From assembly GCA_030180135.1 (NCBI GenBank), contig CM058230.1, positions 60,482,580-60,546,579 on the forward strand: a DNA stretch of 64,000 nucleotides, read 5' to 3'. Positions 1 to 12,767 of this stretch are shown piece by piece. Position numbers and translations under genes: made by a program. Positions within the stretch are counted from its first letter, which is position 1. Every line of letters begins with the position of its first letter. This stretch comes from Orychophragmus violaceus. Lineage: Eukaryota; Streptophyta; Magnoliopsida; Brassicales; Brassicaceae. The notes under the pieces are model-generated. The model did not search any database and had not been told where the DNA came from. It saw only the letters and a list, made by a program, of their open reading frames with translations.

Positions 1-258
1 CGCAGCTTGAGAAGCGGCGAAAGAGGTTGTTTGGATAGAAAAGTTCATCACTGAACTTGATGTGATTCCCAGCGTAGATGAGACTAGCTGCACATCAGAG
101 GTCCAAACACCTTGAGGGTAGGAATAATCTATTCCATGAGATAAATGACAGAGGTGTTAAGTAGATAAGCAAGTTTCATCGAATGAGAACGTTGCTAATC
201 TATTAACGAAGCCACTCCTTATGCCTAAGCACGAGTCGCGCACTGTAGCTGTAGGATG
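1..258 (+). pseudogene. Copia pol 3' end (RNase H region), decayed
   Basis: Translation in more than one plus frame gives pieces typical of the end of a Ty1/copia polyprotein: FITELDVIPSV near 45-85 and NVANLLTKPLLMPKHES near 190-235. In the family the second block (DNxADPLTKPL-type) closes the RNase H domain just before the 3' non-coding region. Stops and a frame change separate the blocks, so the copy is dead. The rest of the element lies left of the window. It shares orientation with the LTR at 1118, so both probably belong to one insertion. Confidence 0.7.
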
Positions 259-1117
259 AGTGAAATTAAGATGTAGTCTTAATTTCAGTGGGAGTTTGTA
301 AAGGGCTTTACTTAGTTGTTTTGAAAGGTTCATGTAAACATAATATTTTATGTTTATGAAATCTAATGATTTCTGGATTATTTTAACTGTGATATAAATA
401 ATCGTTCCAAAATGATTCATGTCACTATATATATGGGCCATCGAAGTACATGAGTAGACTTGATCCTGAAACCCCATATTTAACGAAGTGACATAAATCA
501 TAGTGTCCATAGTCGAAGGTTGTTGAAATTGGAACAACAACAACCTGTTGAGACTAGATTGTGTTGAGACTTATGACCAGGTTTCGAGGGGTCATAGATG
601 CGCGGCATCAAAGTCGACACATAGGTATATGTAGGGGAGCATATGACCGGACATGGCCCGCTGATGAGAAACTCTGCAAGATATTAATATCTGTGTCATA
701 AGAAGTTCTCATATACGACTATAGAGTATAGTCCTTAGACCTGAGTTCGCATGCATGTGGCTGCACATGGAGTAATGCGCTTTGATCATTGTCTAACGCT
801 GTTTCGTAACTGGGAGCTATACGGACCTTGGTTGGGTGTGTTATGAAGTGTGTAGTTCATAGTGATGGAACAAGATGGGATTTGTCCCTGCCGTTTAACG
901 GAGGTAATATCTCTAGGCCAATCGGAGATTTGATAGCTGGTAAGAGAATGGCCATTCCCAAACGGACTTGCCCAAGTCGTTTGCATTGTCAGTATCAAAT
1001 CTGGTCCGATAAACATGGTCTGGCTATATAAGGATGACACGCATCTTGCCTTATGCCAGATCGAGATATTAAGACAAAAGGATTAGGGAATGTAGGATTC
1101 CAGTACAAGTGGGAGAT
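259..1117 (+). other. Copia 3' non-coding region with polypurine tract
   Basis: No credible gene is visible. The stretch joins the Copia pol remnant to the LTR and ends in AAGTGGGAGAT (about 1107-1117). That is the polypurine tract (PPT) which in plant Copia elements lies directly before a 3' LTR starting TGTTGG. The short ORFs on both strands here look like chance. Confidence 0.55.
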
Positions 1118-1790
1118 TGTTGGGAATGTCCTGAAATCTACCGTACTATCTCTAGAAAGTATGATAAGTGTCGAGATCAGACATAAGTCATAAATACTGG
1201 GTGATCATGATGGCTTGCTAGAGTCCGCTCTTGATCTATAAGTTTAGGACTTATTACCAGTATTGTATGATCCCAAAGGGTCACACACCATAGCTAACGG
1301 GAAAGTTAAGATGGAATTAATACGGTAAGATGCTAAGGCATTTACTGTATTTGTATAGAGAGTTGGGCAGACAACAAATGGGCTTTTGTCTGATTTGTGT
1401 CTTGGGCCCAGAAGTCTAATGGACCATTAGTTTAATTAATTAAACTTGGGCCCATTAGTGATTAATAAAAAGGAGAGATTTCAACATTAGGTAAGTCATA
1501 TGTTTTTGGCGTTGGATGAGCCATAGCGTGGCCTCCCTCTCTCTCTCCAATCTCTCTCTCTGTTGATCATCCATCCGGTCTAGCAGCCATCCGTGCTTGT
1601 AAGCGTGTGGATACCTGAGGAGGAGCCGATTCTTATCAGCTCTAATCTGATCTTACCATTACCACCAATTTCCGCTGCAAAGGTAAAGATCAGGTTTGTT
1701 TTATGATTCGTTTTGCCAAGAACCTAGATCTGTTTAAGGATTTGTGTTAGGTTGCAATTTGGAAATTGAACCTTGGAAACACTAATAATC
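1118..1790 (+). mobile_element. Copia 3' LTR
   Basis: It starts TGTTGGGAATG right after the polypurine tract. It carries a CT microsatellite (about 1535-1562) and stops where homology to the minus-strand Athila-like gag begins (about 1795). The right boundary is only good to about 20 bp, because the partner LTR and the left target-site copy are outside the window. It seems to have landed in, or recombined with, the gag sequence. Confidence 0.6.
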
Positions 1791-1794
1791 CTTC

Positions 1795-2984
1795 ACTTCA
1801 TACACAGCATCCAGCTTCTTGTTGAAGCCCACAGTAGTCTTAGTCTGCCCCTCCATAAAGCGCTCCATCATGGCTTCCATCTTGCTCTCATGAGCACTAG
1901 CAGCAGGAGGTGTCTGATAGGAGGATGATCCATAACTCCTTGGATAAGAATTACCTTGTTGATTTCCAAACTTATTTCCTTGAAATCCAGAGCCACTAAT
2001 GTAGTTCACATCCTCTTCTTTGTTGTCTTTTTCAGCTTCAAACATCTCAACATCCTGAGCAAAGTGGACAGCTTTCTTTGTAGTCAATAAATTGTGAACA
2101 GTGTCCAGCTTATTCATGATATCAGTAATCTCCAGATTGTCGATCTTTCCACCAGACTCTTTCCTTCTTCTATCAGCATTATTGGTGCTATTGCTGCTTA
2201 CCAAGTTGTCAATTAGCACCCTAGCCTGCTCAGGAGTCCTTGTATTGAAATTGCCATTGCTGGCATTATCCAATGCAGACTGATAATGGAAATCAATGCC
2301 TCTGAAGAATATGCCCAGCAGCGTCACTTCAGAGAATCCATGATGAGGACAGTCACGTTGGTACTTATTAAACCTCATCCAAGCAGACTTAAGAGGCTCT
2401 GTAGGACCTTGGGTGAAGGTGAGAATATCCTGTCTCGACTGGTCAGAGCGAGCATCATCAAAAAAGTGCCTCAAGAACTCTCTCTTCACAGCATCCCAAG
2501 TAGTATACTTCCCAGTTGGAAGTTGTTTCAGCCAAGTTGCAGCCTCTCCAGCGAGAGAATAGGGGAAAAGCTTGAGATACAGATAGTCATAGTTTACCCC
2601 ATTATACTTCATTCCAGTGATGAAGTCCTCAAAGTCATCAATGTGATCCATTGGTTGCTCGTGTGGGAGACCACGGAAAGGATTCTGCCTCAGAAGAGAG
2701 TAGTAGACAGTCTTGATCTCAAAATCATTCCTCTCAAAGCCAGGAGGTACAATTGCTGACCGGTTAGCATAGAACTCATCCGGTCGGTTGTTGTCAGCAA
2801 GAGTCCTATCATTAGCAGGAGGATTAACCATCTGCCCTTGACCTTCAGGTTCAGGATTAGGGATCACACGTCCCTCAGCATCAATCCTTAGCCCAGCATC
2901 ATTGTACGGGTTGTTTTGTTGGTCTCTCAGAACACCCTGAGCATCAGGTCTCAAAATCAAAGGCACCTGATTAACGTTTGCCAT
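1795..2984 (-). pseudogene. Athila-like gag, 3'-truncated (element A)
   Basis: An open minus frame starts at ATG 2982-2984. It encodes the retrotransposon gag core: a GFERNDFEIK stretch, WLKQLPTGKYTTWD, then RDCPHHGF. The same order occurs in the 866-residue gag-protease ORF at 31399-33999. The frame ends at the Copia junction after the KLDAVYE stretch, so the rest of gag and all of protease are lost. Upstream of the ATG, homology to the longer ORF continues in another frame past a GA microsatellite (about 3017-3028), so slippage there probably removed the original start. Gag packages element RNA in cytoplasmic particles; this copy cannot be complete. Confidence 0.75.
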
Positions 2985-3329
2985 CTTAGCCTTCTTCTGA
3001 GCTTTTCTGTTCTCTCTCTCTCTCTAGCCTAGCAAGCTCTTTAAGTTTGAGATTCACGAGCTCCTTATCTGAATTACTTCGTAAGTCTCGGTCAGACATA
3101 AACTAATCTGTTTACGCAGATGTGTCGATCGATGCGGGAAAGCGTCGATCGATGAAGGCGCGAAGATGTGACGATCGACACACAGGACCGTCTCGATCGA
3201 TGCAAGGCGAATCTAGGCGTACCTAAAACGCAAGACAATAGAAAAATTAGTAACCAAAACAAAAAAGAAAAACCTAGTCTAAACCCTAAGTTCAAATCTA
3301 TCAAAGGCCCGGCAACGGCGCCAAAAACT
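2985..3329 (-). other. Athila-like 5' leader with tRNA-Asp-type PBS (element A)
   Basis: Reading leftward from the LTR, the first feature is a PBS at about 3307-3323. It is the complement of TGGCGCCGTTGCCGGG, the form used by Athila-type elements and thought to pair with tRNA-Asp. Next come four TCGATCGA-type motifs between 3119 and 3212, before gag. Positions match the leaders at 31155-31398 and 45216-45462. Confidence 0.7.
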
Positions 3330-3765
3330 TGATACGATCAGGTTTTAATCCCCAGATCTACACTGCAAGTGCACAGACGTGAACCAGCAGTATATAGGGT
3401 ATCGAATCCACAGAGACTCAAGATCTTGCGATAGATTGTAGAATTTCAGGTTAAGCTAGGCGAAATAGAGAATAAGCAGTAAATCAGGCAATAAAGTAAA
3501 TAGATCGGTTTTGTAGACAATCAAACGAAGCGTTAGGTCAAGAGAGTTCTCAGAAAATCAGGAACACGGGCTAATCAATCAATCGGGATCTAATTAAGAA
3601 CTGTTATAGAACTAGAATCACAGAATTATAACAGACCACCTTTCGTTGCGAATATTATCTATGTCTAACAAACTAGCAAGCCGACTTTCGTTGCGAATCC
3701 TAGAGTTCTAAAAAACATTAATCTCATGTTCTTTCGTTCACAAGCTTTCGAGAGAAGTTTTGAAA
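3330..3765 (-). mobile_element. Truncated Athila-like LTR (element A)
   Basis: It starts TGATACGATC beside the PBS and aligns, reverse-complemented, with the last ~430 bp of the LTR at 49784-50988. Shared blocks include TGCAAGTGCACAG, the GGTATCGAATCCACA stretch and AGAGTTCTCAG. Similarity fades at about 3765, so the outer part of the LTR is missing. Confidence 0.65.
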
Positions 3766-4899
3766 TCCTACATAAGGGGAGTTTGAGGTGGCTTAGAAAC
3801 ACAATCGTCTGCATCTTCCAAGATTTTAAAAAACTTTTTTTTTCATTGGCCATGGAAGTTTTCTTCCGGACCATCAAAAATTTGGTCAAATGATTCGTTT
3901 TCTTTTCTATTGCTTTCTTCTTATCGGTTTTGAAATGATTTATATGTTTTTGGTTTTAAATTATGTTTTGTTCGTTTGGTCCCATGAAAGAAGAGGCTAA
4001 AGTTTAATGATGTGAGGTGAACTAACAAACGTCTGAGAATTTCTATAGAAAGGAGTGTTAATTTATAGATGAGATCTAAAATTCCGATTGATGATTGTTG
4101 CCAATACGTTGTTAGTTCACATCACATGTCCCGATAAAGGTTGCTGCCACGACATCCAATTGATAACATAAGTCCCGATAGTCCGAACAAAAGTTCTTAA
4201 TCACCGGATAAATCTATAAATCCGTATAAAAATTGTTGCCACAATTCCTATTGATCCTATGAGTAGGGGAAAAAAGCTTAAAATCTTTGTGGTGCCTCAT
4301 TCGCATAACAATCTTGGATGGAAGCTGACCGTGGAAGAGTACTACTAGAGAGAGTTGACGCCATCGTTGATACTTTATCCAAGGTGACAAATTTCAATAC
4401 TTTTTTCTTCTGGTTCTTTAAATATTTCTCCCTCTGGGAACAAATCTCAATGGCCAACATCTCTCATGACGTCACTTAACTCTAAAGCGTGAATCACATT
4501 GAATTTTTTGTTTGTTCTTTCGTGTTGACATTTTGGGTATCATCAATCAAGATAGAATCCAATCTGTGTGGGGTTTTGTTTTTAAAATTGTTTAATAGGA
4601 TTCTAGAAGAAAAATCATATGGGATAGATGGTGGATAGACGCATCACCCAATAAAAAGGAAGCTTTGAGTAACTTGATAAAGAATGGGCAATAAACAGGA
4701 AGCTCTGAGTAACTTGATCAGGAATGGGCAGCTAGAAATCGTTGGAGGTGGCTGTGATATGAATGATGAGGTATGTTTCTTTGACATGCTTGACTAAAAA
4801 AAATTGAAAATATAAATATATTGAGATGAGCTAAGTATCTTCTTTAATGTTGTGTGCAAGGCTAATTCACATTATTTTACTATAATCGAACATGTATAT
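3766..4899. other. Unassigned intergenic sequence
   Basis: No gene is supported. The stretch at about 4090-4260 (CCCGATA, TTGCTGCCACGACATC, TTGATCCTATGAG) resembles about 6283-6400, so both are copies of some dispersed repeat. A short direct repeat (AAACAGGAAGCT / AAAAAGGAAGCT with GAGTAACTTGAT) lies at about 4655-4735. Confidence 0.35.
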
Positions 4900-7800
4900 C
4901 CTGCAACTCTTTACTTTCCAGTTTTAATATAAACTAGTGTCTGTTAACGCGGGTTTATTCTTCTTTTTATTTAAATTTTTAGATTTAGTGGGACAATAAT
5001 GTTAGAATATTTATCATTTTTATTATATTACAATTTCTGTTGGCTGAGTTTAATTTTATTTTTTTATTGTCATGTTATGAATTAGTTTTTGTTTTGGTTT
5101 TTATGGTTTTTAACACTTTATATCGTTTTGTCAGTTTTTAGTGTTGTATTTTAGTTATTGAATTTATACCCGCACGCTAGTACAATATTATATACTACTT
5201 TCTTATTTTAATAATAATTTATTAATTTTAATGATTATATAATTTATAAAATAATAATGTATTAAATTATATAATTATATGTACCAATTGATTTAGTAAC
5301 TTAATTATGTTTGATTTTATTTCTTTAAGTTAAATTTTAGTTAAGAATAATTTATATATTTATTTTAATATTAATTTTGAAATTAATTATTATTTTATTA
5401 AAATTTTGAAAAATATTTTCGTTAGATATGATTAGGATAGAAAAAGGAAAACAAAATATATTATAAGATATTATGAATAAATTAAATATAAATTGTTTTA
5501 CGGTTTTACCCTTAATGAAGAATACAATTCCTAATAAAATCAAGGGCAAATTTCGGAAACAACATTTATGTACCATGGTCAATATCCTGTTTTAATAGTA
5601 TAGATGAGTTTAATATTAAAGTTAATTATGTTGAATTTTGTTTAATATAAATCGAACATGTATATCCTGCAATTTTCGGTTGAATTTTCTATAATTAAGA
5701 AACAAATCATTCAATGCAATATTAAAGAAAATCATAAATGCAATATTATAGAAAATTTATAACTTCCAAATCTAATAATATCTATAAAAATGAATAATAT
5801 ATTATTGACAAGATATTCATTAAACTCAGTTATATTTAGTGAATTAAGTTAATTATTTTAATTGCCATTAATCCACAAGAGTGTTTTATTTAAAATTCCA
5901 TATCATTTAATAAGTTTACGAAAATATATTACAATATCTTACTGAATAATTTAATTAGTTCAATTGCTTAGAATAAAATATCATAGAGGATAATTTAATT
6001 GGTGGCTTGAAAACCTAATTGGTTGCATCTTTTTTTATCGATGTTTCATTTATGTTTTTTCTCTATTCGTTGGCAGTATATGTTTCAGACGGTTAAGATT
6101 TATGTGTATTTTTCAGATGATCAGTTATCATTTCGATTACTTCGTTTTTCGATCCATAATATATTTATGTTTGTTTTGTTAGTGAGTTTTATTCGTAGTC
6201 GCATGAATAATACACTCAACAATTTTGAAGTTTGTCAATGTCGTAAGATAAATATGAGTAGTTGCAATTTTTTATAATATTTCTGATTGATCTCATGAGT
6301 CTTAAAAGTACGAGTAAGAGTTATTGCCATGACATCTGATTGATCACATGAATCTTAATAGTCCGAATAAGAGTTGCTAATTATCTAATAACCGCACAAG
6401 TTGATTTTTTCTATGTTGGTTCTATAAAATATGTTGTTCTTCGTTGTTTCCTCTTATATGCTCTTATTTTATCAAGAAAAAAAAAAGTGAACCAGTGAAG
6501 TTGCAAGGCTCAAAATGTGTCGTTTTATTGACTTTCGATATGATGATTTGTTGGATTAAATTGTCTATTTACTTGTGAAACTGAAAATTTTCTCATGACT
6601 CTCAGTTGAGAAAAATAGGTATAATATTTTTTAAAACAAAATATTATTCTTATACCACTTGAATGGAAAAGAAATGATAATATCTATATATAAGTATAGT
6701 TCGACTTCACTCTTTTGTAAACACTACGACCAGTTTTTAATATTACAAATAAGGAATACAAAATCATAGAATTATCTGAAGATAAATTTTGGTTATGGGC
6801 TCAGAAACAATAAAATAGGCCTACAACTAAAACTAGATATTTAGAAAACGAAAGATAAAAAGATGAGAAAAATAGATATGGACAACAATGCAAATTTAAA
6901 ATAATGAAAATGCATTTGTAATGCTTTAAACTTTTTCATTTGTAATGCTTTAACCAATTATTTTGAATTGTTATCCCTAGCTCAGAAAATGATATTTTAT
7001 ATGAAAATGAAGAATAATCAAACAATGATTTTTCATCCCTGTAAATAATAATCGAACAATAATTACTTTAATTGCCATTAATTTAAGAAAACAATTATTT
7101 TCTGTTAAAATACAAACCTATTGATTAAAACAAAACAAACCGCAATTAAATGAATTAATACTTTTGTCTTTAAAAATAGTGAATAATTCAAAAAATTTAA
7201 AAGTACATATTATTTATAAGAATAAATACTATAAATTAATATTCCAAAATAAATATATAATTGATATATTCTATTTTTATATATACAAACCTATATTGTT
7301 AAGAAAATATTTATCGAAATCTTTAATTAATATTATTAGTTAGATTTAGAAATTCTGGTGAATTAATACTATTACTTAAAGACAAAACTAAATTTATTGG
7401 TCGTGAATATTATTTGATTAGAGTAATTACTTAAAAATGTCTTAGATTTAAACATTTCCTCTCCTAATAAGATTATGTTGATACTTTTCATAGTTGTTCA
7501 TATCATTTATCAAATAACACGAATTTGATCATGCCACTGCTTGAAAATAGAAACTACATGATGAAATGTATAGATCACAGAAAATTGATAACCACATAAA
7601 ACTTATAAACTAATATACGTGGTATAACAAATGTAATTATACCTGCATAATGAGATTATTTTGTATTGTGTATACGGTAAACAAGAAAAATATGACAATT
7701 TAACTTAAGTAAATTCATATTAATTTTATATCTGCACTTGCGTGTGGGCAAGCATCTTGAATTTTATTATGATTCGGTTCGGTCCAATATTCAAACAATA

Positions 7801-8730
7801 GTAGAATAAATATAAATTGGTCTAAATTGTTTTTAAATATAAACATGATTAAACAAGCCAGTTCTTCATAATTTAACATATCTATGTAAATCCAAATAAA
7901 TGTTTAAAAAGCGAAATTCAAAAAAATAAATGTTTTACTAAATAATTTTTGCAAGAAGAAAAATTGACTTAAATAGCAGGAAAATATTGGATTCAATCAG
8001 AGTAAAAATGTATAAAGAAATATATAAAGTTAAATTTGTTTGTATTTAATATTAATTTAAAAAAATTAAAATTTATAAATATCTAAACGGATTAAATATG
8101 TATGTGTTACTTATGACATATTTAAATGGATGAATCTAAATAGTTCTTAAATATAAACAACTTTAAGCAGGCTAGGTCTGTCCGTTTTAACCTCTCTGTA
8201 AATGAGACAAATCAAAGACCTCACAAAATTCAAGGTTTGTCCTATAGAAAGCTCTTTTAGAATAACATCACATATTTTTGAAATTGTTAAACATAATTGT
8301 ACTTCTGTAAGACCCGTTCCTAAAACTAACATAACGATCTCGAATAAAAATCAAAAATACTTTAAAAAACAAAACAATCATCAAACTAATATTTCATGCT
8401 TAAAAGGAGCAGGGTTCCATAACGTAAGAACATGCAAACATGTTGATTTTTTTAATTTCATGTTTAAGGCATGTGGAATAATTAGTTATAACATATGATA
8501 TTGAAATCGTTAATTTGGTATAATAAATCAAGCAAAATAATGGGAAAATTATAATATACAAAAGGTGTATGTTTTTACACCTATCATTAATTTAAACATG
8601 ATATTTTCCGTTTTGCGACCTAATTATATTTGCTTAGTAAATATAAAACTAATTTATTTTCAATCATATTTAAAAAATAAATATACATGTAACAATTTGG
8701 AGTTTTATATAAAACGACGAATAAAACCTT
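4900..8730. other. AT-rich intergenic repeat land
   Basis: This is very AT-rich with no supported coding sequence. AACTAGTGTCTGTTAACGCG (about 4932-4951) and TTTATACCCGCACGCTAG (about 5164-5181) resemble the CTAGT / CCCGCG termini of Brassicaceae Helitron-family repeats. I cannot define an element. The phrase ATCGAACATGTATATCCTGCAA occurs twice (about 4886 and 5650), which also points to repeat copies. Confidence 0.35.
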
Positions 8731-9248
8731 ATACCATATGTTAATTTTGACACATAAAGCGAATAAATAACTTTGATCAACTTTCAAATAACATAACGTC
8801 CGCATATGCGTGCGAACTGATTATCTTCTACCACATATTAAATATACACAATGTTTTTCCGTAACAAACTTCTAGCACATATTAGTTTTGTCACATAAAA
8901 CAAACAAATAACTTATATCAACTTCAAATAACATAAAATAGTCCGCATATCTGTCCGGGTCGATTACTTAAGCTGATTAGATTTCATCGGAATTGTTACA
9001 TACATATTAATTTTTCCATACATACAATAATGCGATAATTATGATTCGTATGTGTATATAATTATTATTTTATGCATCTAAATGTAACAATTCGGATGTG
9101 CCTATGCAATTATGAATTAAATCTTATACTATCTCGATGTAGAAAAAAATCTTATATCACATTTTGTTTTGACACTAAGCAAAAAATACACATAGTTTAA
9201 CTAACTAACAAAATAATGTCCACAGATGCGTGAAAATCGATCACCTAG
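8731..9248 (+). repeat. Three Helitron-like terminal repeats
   Basis: Three diverged direct copies of a ~93-bp unit lie at 8731-8823, 8873-8966 and 9151-9248. Each runs from a TTTTGACAC/TCACATAAA block through AACATAA or ACAAAATAA to a GTCC-A/G-CATATGCGTG type hairpin and a TCGAT or TGATTA block. The last ends ATCGATCACCTAGT. A GC hairpin followed by CTAGT is what I expect at a Brassicaceae non-autonomous Helitron 3' end. No helicase ORF is present. Confidence 0.4.
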
Positions 9249-9912
9249 TTGTTTTATAAAAGAAAAGGTGAAAAAGACGAGAAGAAAAAAAACAAATGAA
9301 CAAGAGAGACGAGAGATGGAAGTTATTATTATGAACTTCTTCTTTCTAAGTCTCATATCATATTATGTGATACAAGAAATGCCACTTATTTATAGCATAC
9401 AAAACCGACTCTCCTATGTCGGTTTACTAAGATATTTATATTAAATAATAAAATGGATAAAAAAAATTTTTTGTCAACAAATGGATAAACATTATTATTT
9501 AACACTACTTTCACTTTTTTCATTCTTTATGGTTATCATCAAATATGGTTATCTAGTTTCACTCTTTATTTTTACCATTAAAAAGGCGAGTAAAAGAAAC
9601 TTGTGATGGAAAACCAAAGCAGGAAAATGACAAAAAGCTGCAAAAATTCACAAAACAAAAGATAGCCAAAGATATCTTATAGAATCCGAGCTGGCAAAGC
9701 CCTCTTCATCTTGTGGATGTAAGTAATGCCACGTGGACATCCTCATTGCACTTGTTTGCACACATGTCGTGTTTTCGGAGGCTTGCTCAGATCGCGAGAG
9801 AACTCTCTTTTCTTATCAACAAAAAAATGTTAAATAAAATCCATTTCTCTAATTTGTTTTCTGTTTGTCTTCTTTCTTCCTTTCTCTCCGGTTTCTTTTT
9901 TACGGTGACGCC
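9249..9912 (+). promoter_or_regulatory. CAO upstream region
   Basis: This lies between the repeats and the CAO start. It is free of credible ORFs and has pyrimidine-rich tracts just before the ATG, typical of a plant 5' leader (about 9840-9905). A G-box lies at 9730-9735 and an AGATATCT palindrome near 9669-9676. The transcription start cannot be fixed from sequence. Confidence 0.45.
9730..9735. promoter_or_regulatory. G-box (CACGTG) upstream of CAO
   Basis: The hexamer sits in CCACGTGG, about 180 bp before the start codon. It is flanked by an inverted GGATGT / ACATCC pair at about 9715 and 9737. G-boxes of this type bind HY5 and PIF factors and are common in promoters of light-regulated chlorophyll genes. 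Binding here is inferred. Confidence 0.5.
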
Positions 9913-10561
9913 ATGAACGCCGCCGTGTTTGCTTCTTCTGCTTTATCTCTACATATCTCCTTCTATAAAACTAGATCATCTAAACTCACCAGAAAGAGGG
10001 TAACTTTACTTGAATATTTTCTTCGACTTGTCTGGATAACTGTGAATTCAATGTCTAGTTGTCTTTTTTTTTTTTTTTTTCTGATTTGGATTTTGTTGTG
10101 GCATAGAAAATGTTAGATTTTTGAGTGATTGTAGTTGTTTTCAGGGACTAAAAGGAGAACTCAGGGTTTTGGCTGTGTTTGGGGAGGAAAGTGGATTAGG
10201 TGAGAAGAAGAGTCAGTGGGGTCCTTTGTTTGATGTGGAGGATCCGAGATCAAAAGCTCCTCCTTTTAAAGGCAAGTTCTTGGATGTAAATCAAGCTCTT
10301 GAAGTTGCTAGATTCGATATTCAATACCTTGATTGGCGTGCTCGTCAAGATCTTCTTACTATCATGGTCCTACATGACAAGGTTTGTTTCTCACTTGAGT
10401 ACCATCCACATTGACCTCTTTTGAGCTTGTTTAACTCTATCTAGTTCGTAAGGTCACATTAAATACATGTCTTCAACTATCTGTTCCTGTAGCACTATTT
10501 TCGATTAAAAATTTGTGGTTTTATTTTCAGTAATGGGTGTATCTTGATGCTCAGTTTGGAA

Positions 10562-10601
<40 letters not shown>

Positions 10602-12372
10602 GTTGTCGATGTACTTAATCCTCTTGCTCGTGAGTACAAGTCGATCGGTACTGTGAAGAAAGAACTAGCTGGATTGCAGGAAGAACTAGCGAAAGCACAC
10701 CAACAGGTTCGTAAGAATGACATTCTCTGAGGTTTTAATATGTGCTCATTCTCAAACTTCTTATAACTCTTAGCCAAAATCGAAACAGGTTCATATATCT
10801 GAAGCAAGGGTTTCAACTGCTTTAGAAAAGTTAGCTCACATTGAAGAATTGGTTAATGATAGGTTGTTGCCAGTTAGAGTTGCGACAGAATCAAATAAAC
10901 CCTCGTCTTCAACCTCTGTCCAGGATTTAGACAGGGAAAATACTAACATTGGTGCGAAAAGCTTGAATGTTTCCGGTCCGGTCCAGCCTTATAGTCCACA
11001 CTTGAAGAATTTTTGGTATCCCGTTGCTTTCACTGCAGATCTTAAGCATGACACAATGGTATGTATAAATATTATTTTATGATTTTCTGTCTTGTCTTCC
11101 CTTATTTACAAACTTCTGAGAAATGCTATTGTTTATTTCTTAAGGTACCAATAGACTGCTTTGAGCAACCATGGGTTATGTTTAGAGGAGAAGATGGGAA
11201 ACCAGGATGTGTACGCAACACGTGTACACATAGAGCGTGTCCTCTTGATCTTGGCTCGGTAAATAATGGGAGTATCCAATGTCCTTACCATGGTTAGTAA
11301 CTCATTTTCTGCATTTGTTGAGAACAAGATTAAATTCATATTCTTTTATCTTATTAAAGGTGGCTTTGTAGGATGGGAATACTCAACAGATGGAAAATGT
11401 ACGAAGATGCCATCTACAAAGCTACTGATTGTGAAGTTAAAGTCGATACCTTGTCTTGAACAAGACGGTATGATCTGGGTTTGGCCCGGTGATGAACCAC
11501 CATCACCTACACTTCCTTCTTTACAGCCTCCATCCGGATTTGTAATCCATGCCCAGGTAACTCATACATTTCAAGAAGTAGCTCCAATCATTTCGTATGA
11601 ATGCAGCATTTTCTCATTTGTTATCTGATTAACACTCAGCTTGTAATGGACCTCCCGGTGGAACACGGGTTGCTTCTAGATAATCTCTTGGATCTTGCGC
11701 ATGCTCCATTCACTCACACGTCTACTTTTGCAAAAGGCTGGAGTGTCCCAAGGTTTGTTTTTAACTCCCATTACTCTGTTCAGTATTGAGATGACTCTGT
11801 TTTAAGCAATTTGTCTGTTTCTTGCAGCTTGGTGAAGTTCCTAACACCATCTTCAGGTCTTCAAGGATACTGGGATCCGTATCCAATCGACATGGAATTT
11901 AAACCACCTTGTATTGTGTTATCTACAATCGGAATCTCAAAACCAGGGAAGTTAGAAGGAAAGAGCACTAAGAAGTGTGCGACACATCTTCATCAACTAC
12001 ATGTTTGTTTACCTTCTTCAAGAAACAAGACAAGACTTTTATACCGAATGTCACTAGACTTTGCTCCTATATTGAAGAATCTTCCTTTCATGGAACATCT
12101 CTGGACACATTTCGCTGAACAGGTAAAATGAAGAACAAACGAGTATCGATCATCTTGATGATACCATCGCAATATGATCTGAGTTATTGTCCTTTCTCTT
12201 TTTCCAGGTCTTAAACGAAGACTTGCGGCTGGTTTTAGGACAGCAAGAACGGATGTTGAATGGTGCAAATATATGGAACTTACATGTTGCTTATGACAAG
12301 CTTGGAGTTCGGTATAGACTATGGAGGAACGCAGTAGATCGTGGCGATGATAAATTACCGTTCTCCGGCTAA
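9913..12372 (+). CDS. CAO: Chlorophyllide a oxygenase, nine exons
   Basis: A plastid Rieske oxygenase that converts chlorophyllide a to chlorophyllide b. Exons: 9913-9999, 10145-10381, 10602-10706, 10789-11058, 11145-11292, 11372-11556, 11640-11752, 11828-12122, 12208-12372. All introns are GT-AG and phases join cleanly. The product is 534 residues, against about 536 in Arabidopsis as I recall. Residues 1-29 (exon 1) are Ser/Arg/Lys-rich, as in a chloroplast transit peptide. The regulatory A domain follows; it holds QDLLTIM at 97-103, the known degron through which chlorophyll b destabilises the enzyme. A coiled, Lys/Glu-rich linker runs across about 109-190. Rieske ligands are C260, H262, C279 and H282. 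The mononuclear iron site is in NLLDLAHAPFTH, with H365 and H370. No frameshift or stop is seen, so the gene should be active. Its 3' flank is invaded by a Copia element about 400 bp after the stop. Confidence 0.97.
10563..10598 (+). repeat. AT microsatellite against the intron 2 acceptor
   Basis: An uninterrupted AT run of about 18 units ends three bases before the acceptor AG at 10600-10601 of CAO intron 2. No polypyrimidine tract stands between them. Length is likely to vary between individuals. Confidence 0.9.
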
Positions 12373-12767
12373 CTGTTATAAGAAATCTAATGTTTGAGTG
12401 ATGTGGAAGGAACGTTTTAGCAGCTCACATTCATCAGCGACTTTGCAGGAAATGTGTTAGGTTGTTTATCTGATTCGTTCTCGCTGCAGCGAAGCTTGGG
12501 TGAGTAAACGATTCTGAAGTTTGGTGGATTCATCTTTGAAGACGATCAAACAAAAGACTTTTGCGTAGATAAGATAAATATCCGTTGTAAATCAAAAGGA
12601 AATGCATTGTTTACATTTTGTTGTTCATTTTTCCATTGTACAATTGATTCACTATGAGTAATTGAATATCAGACTTCCGAACAAGAGTGAAAACTGCATA
12701 GAGATCAATTAGACACTCGATGAATCCAACAAGACAACCATAAATCAGAGAGATATTGTGGTTCTTT
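12373..12767 (+). other. CAO 3' flank
   Basis: Non-coding. This should hold the 3' UTR and polyadenylation region. GATAAATATCCGTTG (about 12573) and the T-rich stretch at 12605-12640 are plausible signals, but there is no clear AATAAA. It ends at the left LTR of the Copia element. Confidence 0.45.
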
